A stretch of 64,000 nt of DNA from Chryseosolibacter sp035628595 (GTDB lineage: Bacteria; Bacteroidota; Bacteroidia; Cytophagales; Cyclobacteriaceae): the NCBI GenBank assembly GCA_035628595.1, contig DASPJN010000267.1, positions 6,817-70,816 on the forward strand, read 5' to 3'. The position numbers and the translations under genes are program-made. The notes under the pieces were generated by a model. The model saw only the letters and a program-made list of their open reading frames with translations. It had not been told where the DNA came from and searched no databases. Every line of letters starts with the position of its first letter. Within the stretch, counting starts at the first letter, position 1. Shown one piece after another: positions 17,237 to 26,189 of the stretch.

Positions 17237-19087
17237 TCCGATTTTTCCGCCTATCCAGGTTTTCAGATTTGCGTCATCAAACGTATGTTCAGAAAGCAAG
17301 CCTGGCATGTATTCGCTAAATAGCGACTGGTTGTCTGAAATTATGTTCTTCGTTAGGTATCCATTTAATGTGGCACCGATTGCTATTGAGAAATTTTTTG
17401 TTGTCTGAAAATCGACACCAACATAAAGCTTGTTGAGCATGTTTAGATGTTCAGGCCGTCGTTCACTCATGATCTGATTTGCTGTGAGGTCGAGGTTGAG
17501 GAAGATATGGTTTGATAACTTTCTAGCGGTGCCGAAACCATAACCGAACGTCCAGTATGTGATATCTTTTTCAAACGTATCAGGTTTCGCTCCGACGGTA
17601 AGGATATTGTAAAATTTTCTGACGCCGGTTCTTACCGAGAGATTTGTGTAAAAAATTTCATCGGCACTCACCTCAATTTTGTGGTAGCCCTGCAAGACAA
17701 TGCTTAACAATCCAACGGGCACCCCGCGGGCGCTATCGGTAATATTCACAAGCCCTAACTGACTTCCATTAACCCTCTTCGCAAAGTTTATCAATCCGAC
17801 TTGTGATCCCGTTAATTCCTTGCCGGTAAAGTTTAACACCCCGGCAACTTGAGAACCTCGATGGTTTCTTGCGGCAATGTTCAAAACGCCCGCAGCCTGT
17901 GATCCCCTACTTGCCCCTCCTGCGTAATTCATAACGCCAGCGAACTGGACCGGCCCCGCGGCTTCTGTTGCCAGATTAAAAACGCCACCGACGTGCACAC
18001 CTTGCGCCTCGCCCATTGTAATGTTTCCGACACCGCTTATGTGAACGCCTCCTGCCCGTTGGCGGGTAAGATTTAACACGCCGGCGATACTCGTGAATGA
18101 CGCCGATTGCCAATTGAGGTTTGCAAGACCTGCTACCTGAACACCATACGTTGTGTCGTAATTCGTATTAAATAATCCAGCAACCTGCCCGCCGAAAAAC
18201 TTTCCACCAACGACGTTAAATGCTCCGGCGACCTGCACATTGGATGCATCTCCGCGTTGGATATTGAAAACGCCGCCAAGCTCCATCTCCCGTACGCCAA
18301 GTGAATAGCCACCGATGAGGTTAAATGAGAAGTCATTGATTACGTTTCCGCTGAGTTGATGATTCGTTCCAACGAACGGTACAAATGAGAATTGAAATTC
18401 CCGGTACAGCGTATCATCGACATTAAAGAGATTGGGGTTTTTCGGGTAAAGTATTCTGGTTTTCCAGAATCTTTTGATTTGCTGTCTTATTGTGTCGGCG
18501 CGGGTCCGGAATTTTTCTTTATCAAAATTCAGGTGAACATTTAATAGCCGACCATTTCGAGGTAGTGAAATAGTTGTGTCGCGGTATTGGGGGTTCGCAA
18601 GCTTTACAGCGGAAATCGATTTGTCAACTTTAAGTTCAAAGTATCCATATTCATTCGTGAGCGATGAAGTGAGTTTAATCGGGTCATAGATGGTAATATT
18701 CGCAAGTCCCTTCCCGGTCGACTCGTCAATAACGTATCCCTTTACGGTCTTCTCATCTTTTTTTTTTGAAGCAGGCTTTGACTTCACAAGGATGATATGG
18801 CGTGGCCGTTCCTTGTATTCGATTGCTCCTTCAAATATGTGATCCAGGATCTGTCGCACGGAAGCGTTTCTGAATGTAGCTGTGATCTTGCGTTCCTCGT
18901 CTAACAACGATGCATTGTACGAGAAGCTGAAGCCGGCCGCGTCAGCAATTCTTTTCAGCGCATCGCGCGTCTTTTCATTATCAAAAGAGATCGCGACGGT
19001 TCTTTCAAGTAACGGCGTTGGTGTTTGCGCACTGGTGGAGAAAAAAACACCCGTGGAAAGAAGGAGGATGGTCAGCAGCCGTTTCAT
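17222..19087 (-). CDS. STN/carboxypeptidase-regulatory protein with AGVxN repeats
   Basis: 621 residues from the ATG at 19087, chosen because it overlaps the fecR stop as ATGA. Parts in order: signal peptide; STN domain (about residues 25-105, with DALKRIADAAGFSFSY and a HIILVK end) as in TonB-receptor signalling domains; a carboxypeptidase-D-regulatory-like beta sandwich (about 115-190, GYVIDESTGKGLANITIY); then about ten 16-residue repeats of the form AGVLN-x6-G-x-QV (about 270-462). A C-terminal beta-rich region resembles a small barrel. There is no TonB plug or 22-strand barrel, so it is not a SusC-type transporter. It is the third gene of the sigma/FecR cassette, so probably its outer-membrane sensor (inference). 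Confidence 0.75.
   Translation of the reverse strand: MKRLLTILLLSTGVFFSTSAQTPTPLLERTVAISFDNEKTRDALKRIADAAGFSFSYNASLLDEERKITATFRNASVRQILDHIFEGAIEYKERPRHIILVKSKPASKKKDEKTVKGYVIDESTGKGLANITIYDPIKLTSSLTNEYGYFELKVDKSISAVKLANPQYRDTTISLPRNGRLLNVHLNFDKEKFRTRADTIRQQIKRFWKTRILYPKNPNLFNVDDTLYREFQFSFVPFVGTNHQLSGNVINDFSFNLIGGYSLGVREMELGGVFNIQRGDASNVQVAGAFNVVGGKFFGGQVAGLFNTNYDTTYGVQVAGLANLNWQSASFTSIAGVLNLTRQRAGGVHISGVGNITMGEAQGVHVGGVFNLATEAAGPVQFAGVMNYAGGASRGSQAAGVLNIAARNHRGSQVAGVLNFTGKELTGSQVGLINFAKRVNGSQLGLVNITDSARGVPVGLLSIVLQGYHKIEVSADEIFYTNLSVRTGVRKFYNILTVGAKPDTFEKDITYWTFGYGFGTARKLSNHIFLNLDLTANQIMSERRPEHLNMLNKLYVGVDFQTTKNFSIAIGATLNGYLTKNIISDNQSLFSEYMPGLLSEHTFDDANLKTWIGGKIGLRFL
17702..18280 (-). repeat. 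In-frame tandem 16-residue repeats within the STN protein
   Basis: About ten units read AGLFN, AGLAN, AGVLN, SGVGN, GGVFN, AGVMN, AGVLN, AGVLN and so on, each spaced by 16 residues with G-x-Q-V/I before the next unit. The last two or three shorten to about 14-15 residues (GLINF, GLVNI). The period and the small/hydrophobic alternation fit a beta-solenoid or surface-repeat fold similar to the GLQxGLxN repeats seen in other bacterial surface proteins (resemblance only). Confidence 0.8.
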
Positions 19088-20094
19088 TGTTCCTCGCATC
19101 CTGTTCCGTACAAATGGATAATGCCATTCCGTTTGTCTGCTTCCAGATTGAGTGTTTCAGCAAGGATGGCTGCAATCTCCTCAATAGATTCATCATTGAA
19201 ATTTACGGTGACCCTGCAGCGCTTCAGTGATTCGTCTAATGTTATTTTTTCGCCATAAACATCATTGAGATCTTTGACAGCGGAAGCGAGGTCAATGTCA
19301 CTAAACACAAAGAACCGCGTTTTGTAGGCCGTTACATTTTCTTCGGGTGCTGCAACCGTAAACGTTTTTGTTTTCTTATTGTAGATACCTTTGCCATTTG
19401 CTTTTAGGTATACACCTGAGTCGGTGTCAGAAAAAAACATGACCTCACCCTCTTCCACAACCACCTCGATCAAATCAGAATCCGGGTACGCTTTTACGTT
19501 GAAGGATGTTCCAATGTCTCGGATGAAAACCCCCTGAGTTTCAACAATAAACTTTTTATCATCGTTATGGCTTATCTTGAAATACGCTTCGCCTTTCAGT
19601 TTCACAACGTGCGCATTTTTCTTTTTATCGAATTCGTATGCGAGCGTTGTGCGTCTGTTCAAAAATACATCTGTTCCGTCCGGTAAGGTGTCAGCCGTTG
19701 TTTTGTTATCGGACATAACCTCTAGTGAGGCCGGGTGATTCTGTGTTCGATAGAAGTTAAAAAGGTATGCGGCGCCAATAACCAGCAACAACGATGCGGC
19801 GATTTTTAAGAACAAATTTGATCGCTGAATCTCTGGGTGCAACGGAATCGTGCGTATACCTTTCGAATTGTCGATCCGGCTCTTAACTTTTTCCCACGCC
19901 GCGTCAGCGTTGTAACGGTGACTGGATTTTGAAAAACTCGTGTTTTCAAAAATTGCTTTGAGCTGATGAAAGTATTTTTCGTTTTCCGGCGACGCGGCAC
20001 GCCAATGACTTACCAGTATTCGTTCTTCGGCGGTGGCTTCTTCCGAAAGCACCTTCCCAATCAGTTCTTCGATATCGTAATTGTTCTCTTTCAC
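19084..20094 (-). CDS. FecR-family anti-sigma factor
   Basis: 336 residues. The cytoplasmic N-terminal helices (about 1-75) contain the AAWEKVKSRI anti-sigma region. A single membrane segment lies near residues 90-108 (LFLKIAASLLLVIGAAYLF). The periplasmic FecR domain carries LPDGTDVFLNRRTTLAYEF and GEAYFKISH, then the C-terminal DUF4974 region. Normally it holds the sigma factor inactive until a signal comes from the STN domain of an outer-membrane partner. One base separates it from the sigma gene; its stop overlaps the STN gene start. Confidence 0.93.
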   Translation of the reverse strand: MKENNYDIEELIGKVLSEEATAEERILVSHWRAASPENEKYFHQLKAIFENTSFSKSSHRYNADAAWEKVKSRIDNSKGIRTIPLHPEIQRSNLFLKIAASLLLVIGAAYLFNFYRTQNHPASLEVMSDNKTTADTLPDGTDVFLNRRTTLAYEFDKKKNAHVVKLKGEAYFKISHNDDKKFIVETQGVFIRDIGTSFNVKAYPDSDLIEVVVEEGEVMFFSDTDSGVYLKANGKGIYNKKTKTFTVAAPEENVTAYKTRFFVFSDIDLASAVKDLNDVYGEKITLDESLKRCRVTVNFNDESIEEIAAILAETLNLEADKRNGIIHLYGTGCEEQ

Positions 20095-20095
20095 T

Positions 20096-20680
20096 TTAAA
20101 ATCCCGAGAGGAATGCAGTTAGTGTTGTAATGATCAGCGGTAAATAATCTTTCAATTGTTCGCGCATTAACCTCAGTGCTTTGCCCATGTGATTTTCAAC
20201 GGTTTTTACCGATATATTCAGATGCGCAGCTATCTCCGCGTATTTCAATTCTTCGAATCTACTGAGCTTAAATACAAGTCGGCATTGCTCAGGGAGTGTC
20301 TCCAGCGCGTTGCTGATCCTGACTTCAAGTTCCCGCGAACTAACTTCATGTGTCACTGACTCATATCCATCAGTTGCAAGCGCTAGTTCTTCGCCTACAT
20401 ATTTTTGCTTGATTTTTTGATGTTTGATAAGATTCAGACATGCATTTCTGACCATTGCGTACAAATACGATTTAGCCGAAGTCTGAATATTAAGGGTGTC
20501 CCGTTTCTCCCACATCGACACAAAAGTGTTTTGTACCACCTCTTCGGCTTCCTCCGTATCCTTTAGATACGACCATGCATAGCTGCATAACGATTGGTAA
20601 TAAGACTTAAAATACATCTCGAACGCATTTATGTCGCCTTCAGCTAGGGCTTGTAAAAGCTCATGTTCTGGTAAATTCAC
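20096..20680 (-). CDS. ECF RNA polymerase sigma factor (FecI-like, Bacteroidota type)
   Basis: 194 residues. Region 2 has NAFEMYFKSYYQSLCSYAW and the EEAEEVVQNTFVSMWEKR core. Region 4 has LPEQCRLVFKLSRFEELKYAEIA and a helix-turn-helix (HLNISVKTVENHMGKAL). The C-terminus ends in a hydrophobic tail. Directs transcription of a cell-surface-signalling regulon, probably including its own cassette. First gene of sigma-fecR-STN; only 93 bases separate it from the next gene upstream and no clear -7 box was found there. Confidence 0.93.
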   Translation of the reverse strand: MNLPEHELLQALAEGDINAFEMYFKSYYQSLCSYAWSYLKDTEEAEEVVQNTFVSMWEKRDTLNIQTSAKSYLYAMVRNACLNLIKHQKIKQKYVGEELALATDGYESVTHEVSSRELEVRISNALETLPEQCRLVFKLSRFEELKYAEIAAHLNISVKTVENHMGKALRLMREQLKDYLPLIITTLTAFLSGF

Positions 20681-20773
20681 GCGTTTCCTGTATTGTGGCG
20701 GTGTAATTTACGGCTTTACGGCGTTTGGGTTATGACAATCCGGAAATGTTTTACCCCTATCCCATTGGGAAAA

Positions 20774-21358
20774 TTATTTTAATGACTCGCCAATCCAGAA
20801 GTGTTGGTCGGATGAGATCGAAACAGGCCCGGTTATGTTTACACGGTACGTTTCCTTATCAATTTTTGCGAGCCCTTCGTAAACAAGGTTACTCCCGTGC
20901 AGCTTTAGGTTTTCGCCGGATGCGAACCATTTTGTAAACCTCTCAGATTTGATCAGCGACCATTTCATTGAAGCGTTCATGACTGAAATGGCAAGCTTAT
21001 TCTGAAAGAGGGCAACCCGGTCGAAATAGCTGACCGGGTCATTGACCCAGATCATCACGGCATATTGCTTTAATGTCTGGAGGTATTGAAGTGCGGTATG
21101 CAATTGATCGGATTGGTCGGTGTGTAGAAATGTTATTGGGAACTGGTGTTGCAATTTTTTAATAACTTCCTCGCGGGCAGATTGAGGGGTAATGACAACG
21201 TCCGCCTTTAAACCATTAATTAATATGCTATCGATCGCTCCATAAAGTCCAATCACGAGGGGCGACCACTCAAGGACGGCGGCAACCGCGTCACTGAATG
21301 GCTCGACAAGCACAACCGCTGGTTCCTGCCCTTCTTTAACAAAGTGATGTGACGACAT
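20774..21358 (-). CDS. Thiamine-pyrophosphokinase-like protein, active-site motif not seen
   Basis: 194 residues. The N-terminus MSSHHFVKEGQEPAVVLVEP and the following LEWSPLVIGLYGAID resemble Bacteroidota thiamine diphosphokinases, and the C-terminal ENLKLHGSN / VNITGPVSI region fits the beta-rich TPK C-domain. Where a TPK normally has GDFDSI after ADVVI, this protein has TPQSARE, so the metal-binding Asp residues appear to be missing. This could be a diverged, inactive or differently acting relative. The family assignment is from memory of the pattern and is tentative. Confidence 0.45.
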   Translation of the reverse strand: MSSHHFVKEGQEPAVVLVEPFSDAVAAVLEWSPLVIGLYGAIDSILINGLKADVVITPQSAREEVIKKLQHQFPITFLHTDQSDQLHTALQYLQTLKQYAVMIWVNDPVSYFDRVALFQNKLAISVMNASMKWSLIKSERFTKWFASGENLKLHGSNLVYEGLAKIDKETYRVNITGPVSISSDQHFWIGESLK

Positions 21359-21411
21359 TATTTAAAGCCTACAAACAGCAAAATACTTAAATTGCACCGA
21401 AAGTCTTAACT

Positions 21412-22023
21412 ATGCTGAACGCCGAACAATGTTATAAGATCTTCGCTCAGAGCATTGATGATTATCATGTTCATGATCACGTTGATACAATAGTGAAGAA
21501 TCCTTACGCAAGCGGATCTTTTGAGTCGCTGCTCTATGCAAAGAACTGGATCGATACTGTACAATGGCACCTTGAAGACATTATTCGAATGCCAGATATT
21601 AATCCCAATGAGGCGTTACTGATCAAGCGTCGGATTGATAAGTCAAATCAGGATCGTACGGATCTGGTCGAAAAAATTGATGACTATTTTCTGGAGAAGT
21701 TTAAAAGCGTAGTACCATTGCCTGGCTCCCGCATGAACTCTGAGACGCCTGCATGGCTGCTGGATCGCATGAGTATTCTAATGCTGAAAATATTTCACAT
21801 GAAGGAACAAACGCTGCGGAAAGACGTTACTGAAGATCATCTTGCGAAATGTTCTCAAAAGCTGGCTATTCTTCTTGAACAACGCGCTGACATGCGGATG
21901 GCTTACGATGAATTGATCGAAGATATATTTGCCGGAAAAAGGAAGTTTAAAGTATATCGACAGATGAAAATGTATAATGATTCATCTCTTAATCCGATGC
22001 TTTACCAAAACTCCGATAAATAG
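21412..22023 (+). CDS. DUF4254 protein
   Basis: 203 residues, all-helical, no signal peptide. The N-terminal YHVHDHVDTIVKNPYA and SFESLLYAKNWIDTVQWHLED segments match DUF4254, a Bacteroidota family of unknown function commonly next to family 9 glycosyltransferases, as here (38 bases downstream). Probably works in lipopolysaccharide or surface glycan metabolism with the GT9; that is inference from neighbourhood. Confidence 0.8.
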   Translation: MLNAEQCYKIFAQSIDDYHVHDHVDTIVKNPYASGSFESLLYAKNWIDTVQWHLEDIIRMPDINPNEALLIKRRIDKSNQDRTDLVEKIDDYFLEKFKSVVPLPGSRMNSETPAWLLDRMSILMLKIFHMKEQTLRKDVTEDHLAKCSQKLAILLEQRADMRMAYDELIEDIFAGKRKFKVYRQMKMYNDSSLNPMLYQNSDK

Positions 22024-22061
22024 TCTGACTACTTTTAAATATTACTTCTTAATAATCTTTT

Positions 22062-23126
22062 TTGAAAAAAATTATTGTTGTTCGGTTCTCTGCGTTGGGC
22101 GACGTTGCCCTCCTTGTACCTGTTGTGCGTTCGCTCGTAGCAACGTATCAGGACGTTGAAGTAACGGTTGTCACAAGACCGAAAACCGCACCCCTTTTTT
22201 ACGATATCGAAAGGGTGGTTGTGTTCCCCGCCGATGTAGACTATACCTATACCGGTGTGTTCGGTATGCTGGAGCTTTTCAAGACACTGATGAAGAAGGG
22301 CCGGAGCTATGAAGCATTTATCGATGTGCACGACCATATCAGAACAATGATTCTTCGAACGTTCTTTAGAATATTTGGTACACCTGTATTTGTATTTGAG
22401 AAAGGCCGTCAGGAGAAAAAAGCTTTCGCGCGAAAAGAACGAAAGATCACTGCGCCGTTGCGACATACTGTTGTTCGTTACATGCAGGCGTTTGAAAAAG
22501 CAGGCTATCCGTTCAACCTATTAAGTGCTCCGTACTTCTCGACGAATGAAGCAATTGAGACTGCCGCCGCAGAATGGCTTAATAAAAATGAGATTATTAA
22601 GAAAGAACGTTGGATTGGTATCGCTCCGTTTGCCATGCATGCAAGCAAGATCTGGCCAATAGAAAATTATCCGCTCGTGATGCAGCATATTCTTGCACAG
22701 GGTGATGTTAAATTCTTTTTGTTTGGAGGCGGGGAGAAGGAAGTCAAGACACTCGAGAACATCCAAAAGAAATTTCCGGATAATAGCATTGTGGTTGCGG
22801 GACAGTTGAAACTGAGGCAGGAAATTTCGATCATGCGTCGACTCGATCTGATGATTTGCATCGACTCGGCAAACATGCACTTTGCATCTCTTTCCGGGGT
22901 GCCCGTTCTTTCAATCTGGGGCGGTACACATCCAGATGTTGGCTTTAGTCCATTTGGTGCTGCATCTGATAACATCGTACAAGTAAGTCGGGAGCAATTG
23001 CCATGTCGTCCATGCTCGGTCTACGGGCGTGAAAGCTGTTATGTCGGTGGATTTCCGTGTCTGACGCGTATCACGCCCGAGTTGCTCGCCGATCGGGTTG
23101 AAAAATTACTCGTTGCCAGGCAATGA
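22062..23126 (+). CDS. Glycosyltransferase family 9 (heptosyltransferase-like)
   Basis: 354 residues, TTG start (followed by AAAAAAATT, reading M-K-K-I-I-V-V-R-F-S-A-L-G-D). Two Rossmann-like domains of the GT-B fold: N-terminal RFSALGDVALLVPVVRSL and C-terminal IAPFAMHASKIWP, ICIDSANMHFASLSGVPVLSIWGGTHPDVGFSPFG. These are typical of ADP-heptose:LPS heptosyltransferases. A Cys-rich segment (LPCRPCSVYGRESCYVG) follows, usual in this family. Adds a sugar to an LPS/LOS core in the cytoplasm. Overlaps the HAD gene by 4 bases (ATGA). Confidence 0.9.
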   Translation: MKKIIVVRFSALGDVALLVPVVRSLVATYQDVEVTVVTRPKTAPLFYDIERVVVFPADVDYTYTGVFGMLELFKTLMKKGRSYEAFIDVHDHIRTMILRTFFRIFGTPVFVFEKGRQEKKAFARKERKITAPLRHTVVRYMQAFEKAGYPFNLLSAPYFSTNEAIETAAAEWLNKNEIIKKERWIGIAPFAMHASKIWPIENYPLVMQHILAQGDVKFFLFGGGEKEVKTLENIQKKFPDNSIVVAGQLKLRQEISIMRRLDLMICIDSANMHFASLSGVPVLSIWGGTHPDVGFSPFGAASDNIVQVSREQLPCRPCSVYGRESCYVGGFPCLTRITPELLADRVEKLLVARQ

Positions 23127-23740
23127 ATCTCAAACCGATCGATACAGTCATTTTCGACCTTGGTGGTGTTTTGATCGACTGGGATCCGCGATATCTTTAT
23201 AGGAAGATTTTAAAAGAAGATCAGATCGATTGGTTTCTCAATAATATTTGTACGGCTGAATGGAATGATCAGCAGGATGCCGGGCGTTCATTCGAGGAGG
23301 CAACGCGGGAACTTGTTGAAACCTACCCGGAGTGGGAGGAAGCAATAACTGCTTGGTATGGCCGATGGAAGGAAACCATCCGAGGACCGGTTATGGAGTC
23401 GGTTGACCTTCTTGGCAAGATAAAGGAAAAGAAAACTTTCAGGTTGTATGCGTTGACCAACTGGTCTGCTGAAACTTTCCCATGGGCGCTCGAAAATTTT
23501 GAATTCCTTCATTGGTTTGAGGGAATTGTAGTTTCTGGAAAAGAAAATACGCGTAAGCCTTTCCCCGAAATATATCACACTCTTTTTTCACGCTTCAATG
23601 TCGACCCATCGTCATCGTTGTTCATCGATGATAATATCAGAAACATTGAAACTGGCGAACGACTCGGTCTTCAGACCATTCACTTCCAAAACCCATCGCA
23701 GCTTAAGGCTGCATTGATCGAAAAAAAGATTCTTGGTTAG
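23123..23740 (+). CDS. HAD-superfamily hydrolase (HAD-IA)
   Basis: 205 residues. Motif I is VIFDLGGVLIDWD (nucleophile Asp), motif II LTNWS, motif III Lys in ENTRKPFPEIY, and motif IV FIDDN. Cap type as in 2-haloacid-dehalogenase-like phosphatases. Substrate unknown; given coupling to a GT9 by an ATGA overlap, a sugar-phosphate substrate is plausible. Its TAG stop overlaps the TAA stop of the convergent M16 gene (TTAG). Confidence 0.88.
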   Translation: MNLKPIDTVIFDLGGVLIDWDPRYLYRKILKEDQIDWFLNNICTAEWNDQQDAGRSFEEATRELVETYPEWEEAITAWYGRWKETIRGPVMESVDLLGKIKEKKTFRLYALTNWSAETFPWALENFEFLHWFEGIVVSGKENTRKPFPEIYHTLFSRFNVDPSSSLFIDDNIRNIETGERLGLQTIHFQNPSQLKAALIEKKILG

Positions 23741-24996
23741 CCGACGGACACGACGGAAAAATCATCAGCCGAAAAGTACTCTGAGGAGATTCGCATGATG
23801 TCATCACTTGAAAGTGAAGTTATCTCACGTATGATTCGTTGATAATAGTCTTGGGGGAGGTTGCCGAGAAAGATTGTCTTTATCTTGTCGGTGTGAGCGA
23901 ATGGCGTCGTGATCTCTGATTGCAAACTTCCAATGAAGTGATTCTTGGCCGTCGACAATTCGTCATCCGCCACCGGCGAGGATGCCAGCAGACGAAGTTC
24001 CTTTTGGATTTCATCGATCGTTAGATGAATATTTTCTTTGTTTACATCCGTTCCGATTACCAGATATGCATCGCGCTGTAGTGGGTGAAGTGACGCGTAA
24101 ATTCCGTAGGTCAACCCTTTTTCTTCGCGGATATTTTTCATAAGCCTCGACCCAAAGTACCCGCCCAGAATATGACTCACAAATATTACAGAAGCATAGT
24201 CGGCATGATCTCTTTGAATGCTTCGCATCCCCATTCTCAGTGAAGCCTGAACAGCTCCTTCTTTTTGAACGTGCTCATTAAACTGCGTCGTCATCAAAGG
24301 GTATGTCGGGTCAGCTTCAACAGCCAGTGTTTTCCAGGATTGAAATCTATCGGAAATTGCTGTTTGTGCATTCGGAGTAATCATACCGGAAACGAACAAA
24401 CTCATGTTCGTAAAAAACCGTCCGTGGTATTGTTTGAGGTCATCCGTTGTTAATGCGAGAATATCCGATTCCTGGACATCGACGCCATACGGGTGATCAC
24501 TTCCGAAAAGTTTTTTCCGAAACAATTGTGATGCAATGTAACTCGTCTTCTCCTGGTTTACCTTCAGGTTTTGAATCGTCACTGATTGATGTTGGGATAA
24601 TTCCTTCTCAGGATACGATGCTTCAGTCAGAATTTCACAAAAGAGATCGAAGACAGGTTCAAGGTGTTTGGTCAATCCGTATACGGCAACGGAAATGTAA
24701 TCGTGACCGGGATTGATTTCGAGATGCGCACCGTATTTATCAAAGAGTTGCGCTATTTCGAAGCTTGAACGTTTGGATGTTCCCTTGTTAAGGAGACTCG
24801 CTGTGAATTGCGCGCATGCTTTTTTCGTTTCAAACCAACGCCCTGCCCGAAGCACAGCTTCTATTTTCAGAACTTCCTGTTTTCCGCCCGAGACAAAAAA
24901 TATATCGATACCATTAGGGAACGTTTTCCGGACAGGCTCCAAAAGTTTGAACCCTGTATCGTGTGTAAAAGGCGGAGGTGTTTTTCGATCAAGCAT
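23737..24996 (-). CDS. M16 (insulinase)-family protein, zinc site missing
   Basis: 419 residues from the ATG at 24996, which overlaps the porV stop by one base (TGATG); a TTG one codon earlier is less likely. Two M16 half-domains: N-terminal with KRSSFEIAQLFDKYGAHLEINPGHDYISV, C-terminal with GYFGSRLMKNIREEKGLTYGIYASL. The HxxEH zinc motif is absent; the aligned position reads QFTAS. It should therefore be the non-catalytic partner type of bacterial M16B pairs, but no catalytic partner lies next to it. No signal peptide seen. Last gene of the porU-porV run. Confidence 0.85.
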   Translation of the reverse strand: MLDRKTPPPFTHDTGFKLLEPVRKTFPNGIDIFFVSGGKQEVLKIEAVLRAGRWFETKKACAQFTASLLNKGTSKRSSFEIAQLFDKYGAHLEINPGHDYISVAVYGLTKHLEPVFDLFCEILTEASYPEKELSQHQSVTIQNLKVNQEKTSYIASQLFRKKLFGSDHPYGVDVQESDILALTTDDLKQYHGRFFTNMSLFVSGMITPNAQTAISDRFQSWKTLAVEADPTYPLMTTQFNEHVQKEGAVQASLRMGMRSIQRDHADYASVIFVSHILGGYFGSRLMKNIREEKGLTYGIYASLHPLQRDAYLVIGTDVNKENIHLTIDEIQKELRLLASSPVADDELSTAKNHFIGSLQSEITTPFAHTDKIKTIFLGNLPQDYYQRIIREITSLSSDDIMRISSEYFSADDFSVVSVG

Positions 24997-26162
24997 CAAT
25001 CTGTAACAGATTCGTCATCCTCAATGGTAAGCGGAATCTGCATAAAAATTGTAAAGCGTAGTGTTTCAGCTAATGGATGTTCACGTTGATTGGTGGGCAC
25101 GATATAAGCCACGTCGACGCCGAAATTATTTCGTCTGAATCCAACTCCCGCGGTCATATATTTCCTGTTGCCTTTATCTTTTGCCTCATGAAAATATCCC
25201 AGACGGGCGGCGAAAGTTTTGTCGTACCAATATTCAATACCGGCAGAGGTCATTATCTCCGTTAGCTCTTCGCTTCCGCCATCAGGGGCATCGGTAAAGG
25301 ATCCGAACATTCCGCTCAATAATGATTTATCCTTATCAGTAGTTGGTACTAAAAGCTTATTGAAATCTAGAAGGAATGTAAAGCTGTTGAACATGTCAAC
25401 CTGGGCCGTATATGCACCCCCCACTTTCAGGTTTGTCGGCAGAAAATCTCTGTTAGCATTATCGGTGTAAGAGATTTTTGGTCCGATGTTGCTGATTTGA
25501 GCGCCGAGCGAAAGTGTCGATTCGCGGGCCGATTTTTGGATGAGTTTGGTATAAAAAATTCCAATATCAGCTGCTGCAGTGTTTCCCGCCTGGGCTGGCT
25601 CACCAGAAAATGCACCCGTAAGGTTACTGTAGATATATCGCCCGGTCAGTCCGACGCTGAAGTTTTGCGACAGCATTCTGGAATAGGTAATATCAAAGGC
25701 AGCCTCTTTTGGGTTGAAGTCACCAAGCGGATTATTGCTTGGATCCCGAAAACTGATTTCGCCCAAGTCGAAGTAACGAAATGCCGCCGCGACAGTTTCT
25801 TCTTTACTTATCTTATAAAACCCTGAAAGTTGAGAAATCCACATGTCATTGACAATTTTGCCAAGCCAGGGCGTATAGCTAAAACTACCACCATATTTCT
25901 TATCTATAAATGTAATCGCTGCCGCATTCCAATATGTGGAGTTTGCATCAGCCGAGCTTGCGACACCAGCCTCTCCAAGCGCCGCCCGCCTTGCATCAGG
26001 GCTAATAGTTAAAAAAGGCACTGCAGTAGTAATGGCGCGTTGTTGACCCACCAAATCCGTCGGAGTAGGTTGAGGAGGCTGATTAGGATCAGGAGGATTA
26101 GTTTGCGCGAAAACCGGGAGAACAGCAATTATTAGAATACTGCACGCTGTAATAAACTTCAT
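24996..26162 (-). CDS. porV: Type IX secretion outer-membrane protein PorV
   Basis: 388 residues with a signal peptide (ACSILIIAVLPVFAQ). The family pattern is clear: ITTAVPFLTISPDARRAALGEAGVASSADANSTYWN near residues 45-80, followed by FadL-like beta strands to residue 388. PorV (LptO) is the shuttle that brings T9SS cargo from the translocon to PorU for cleavage and surface attachment. 27 bases after porU on the same strand, as expected for partners of one complex. Confidence 0.93.
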   Translation of the reverse strand: MKFITACSILIIAVLPVFAQTNPPDPNQPPQPTPTDLVGQQRAITTAVPFLTISPDARRAALGEAGVASSADANSTYWNAAAITFIDKKYGGSFSYTPWLGKIVNDMWISQLSGFYKISKEETVAAAFRYFDLGEISFRDPSNNPLGDFNPKEAAFDITYSRMLSQNFSVGLTGRYIYSNLTGAFSGEPAQAGNTAAADIGIFYTKLIQKSARESTLSLGAQISNIGPKISYTDNANRDFLPTNLKVGGAYTAQVDMFNSFTFLLDFNKLLVPTTDKDKSLLSGMFGSFTDAPDGGSEELTEIMTSAGIEYWYDKTFAARLGYFHEAKDKGNRKYMTAGVGFRRNNFGVDVAYIVPTNQREHPLAETLRFTIFMQIPLTIEDDESVTD

Positions 26163-26189
26163 TATCTGATATTAAGGGTTTAAAGATAA

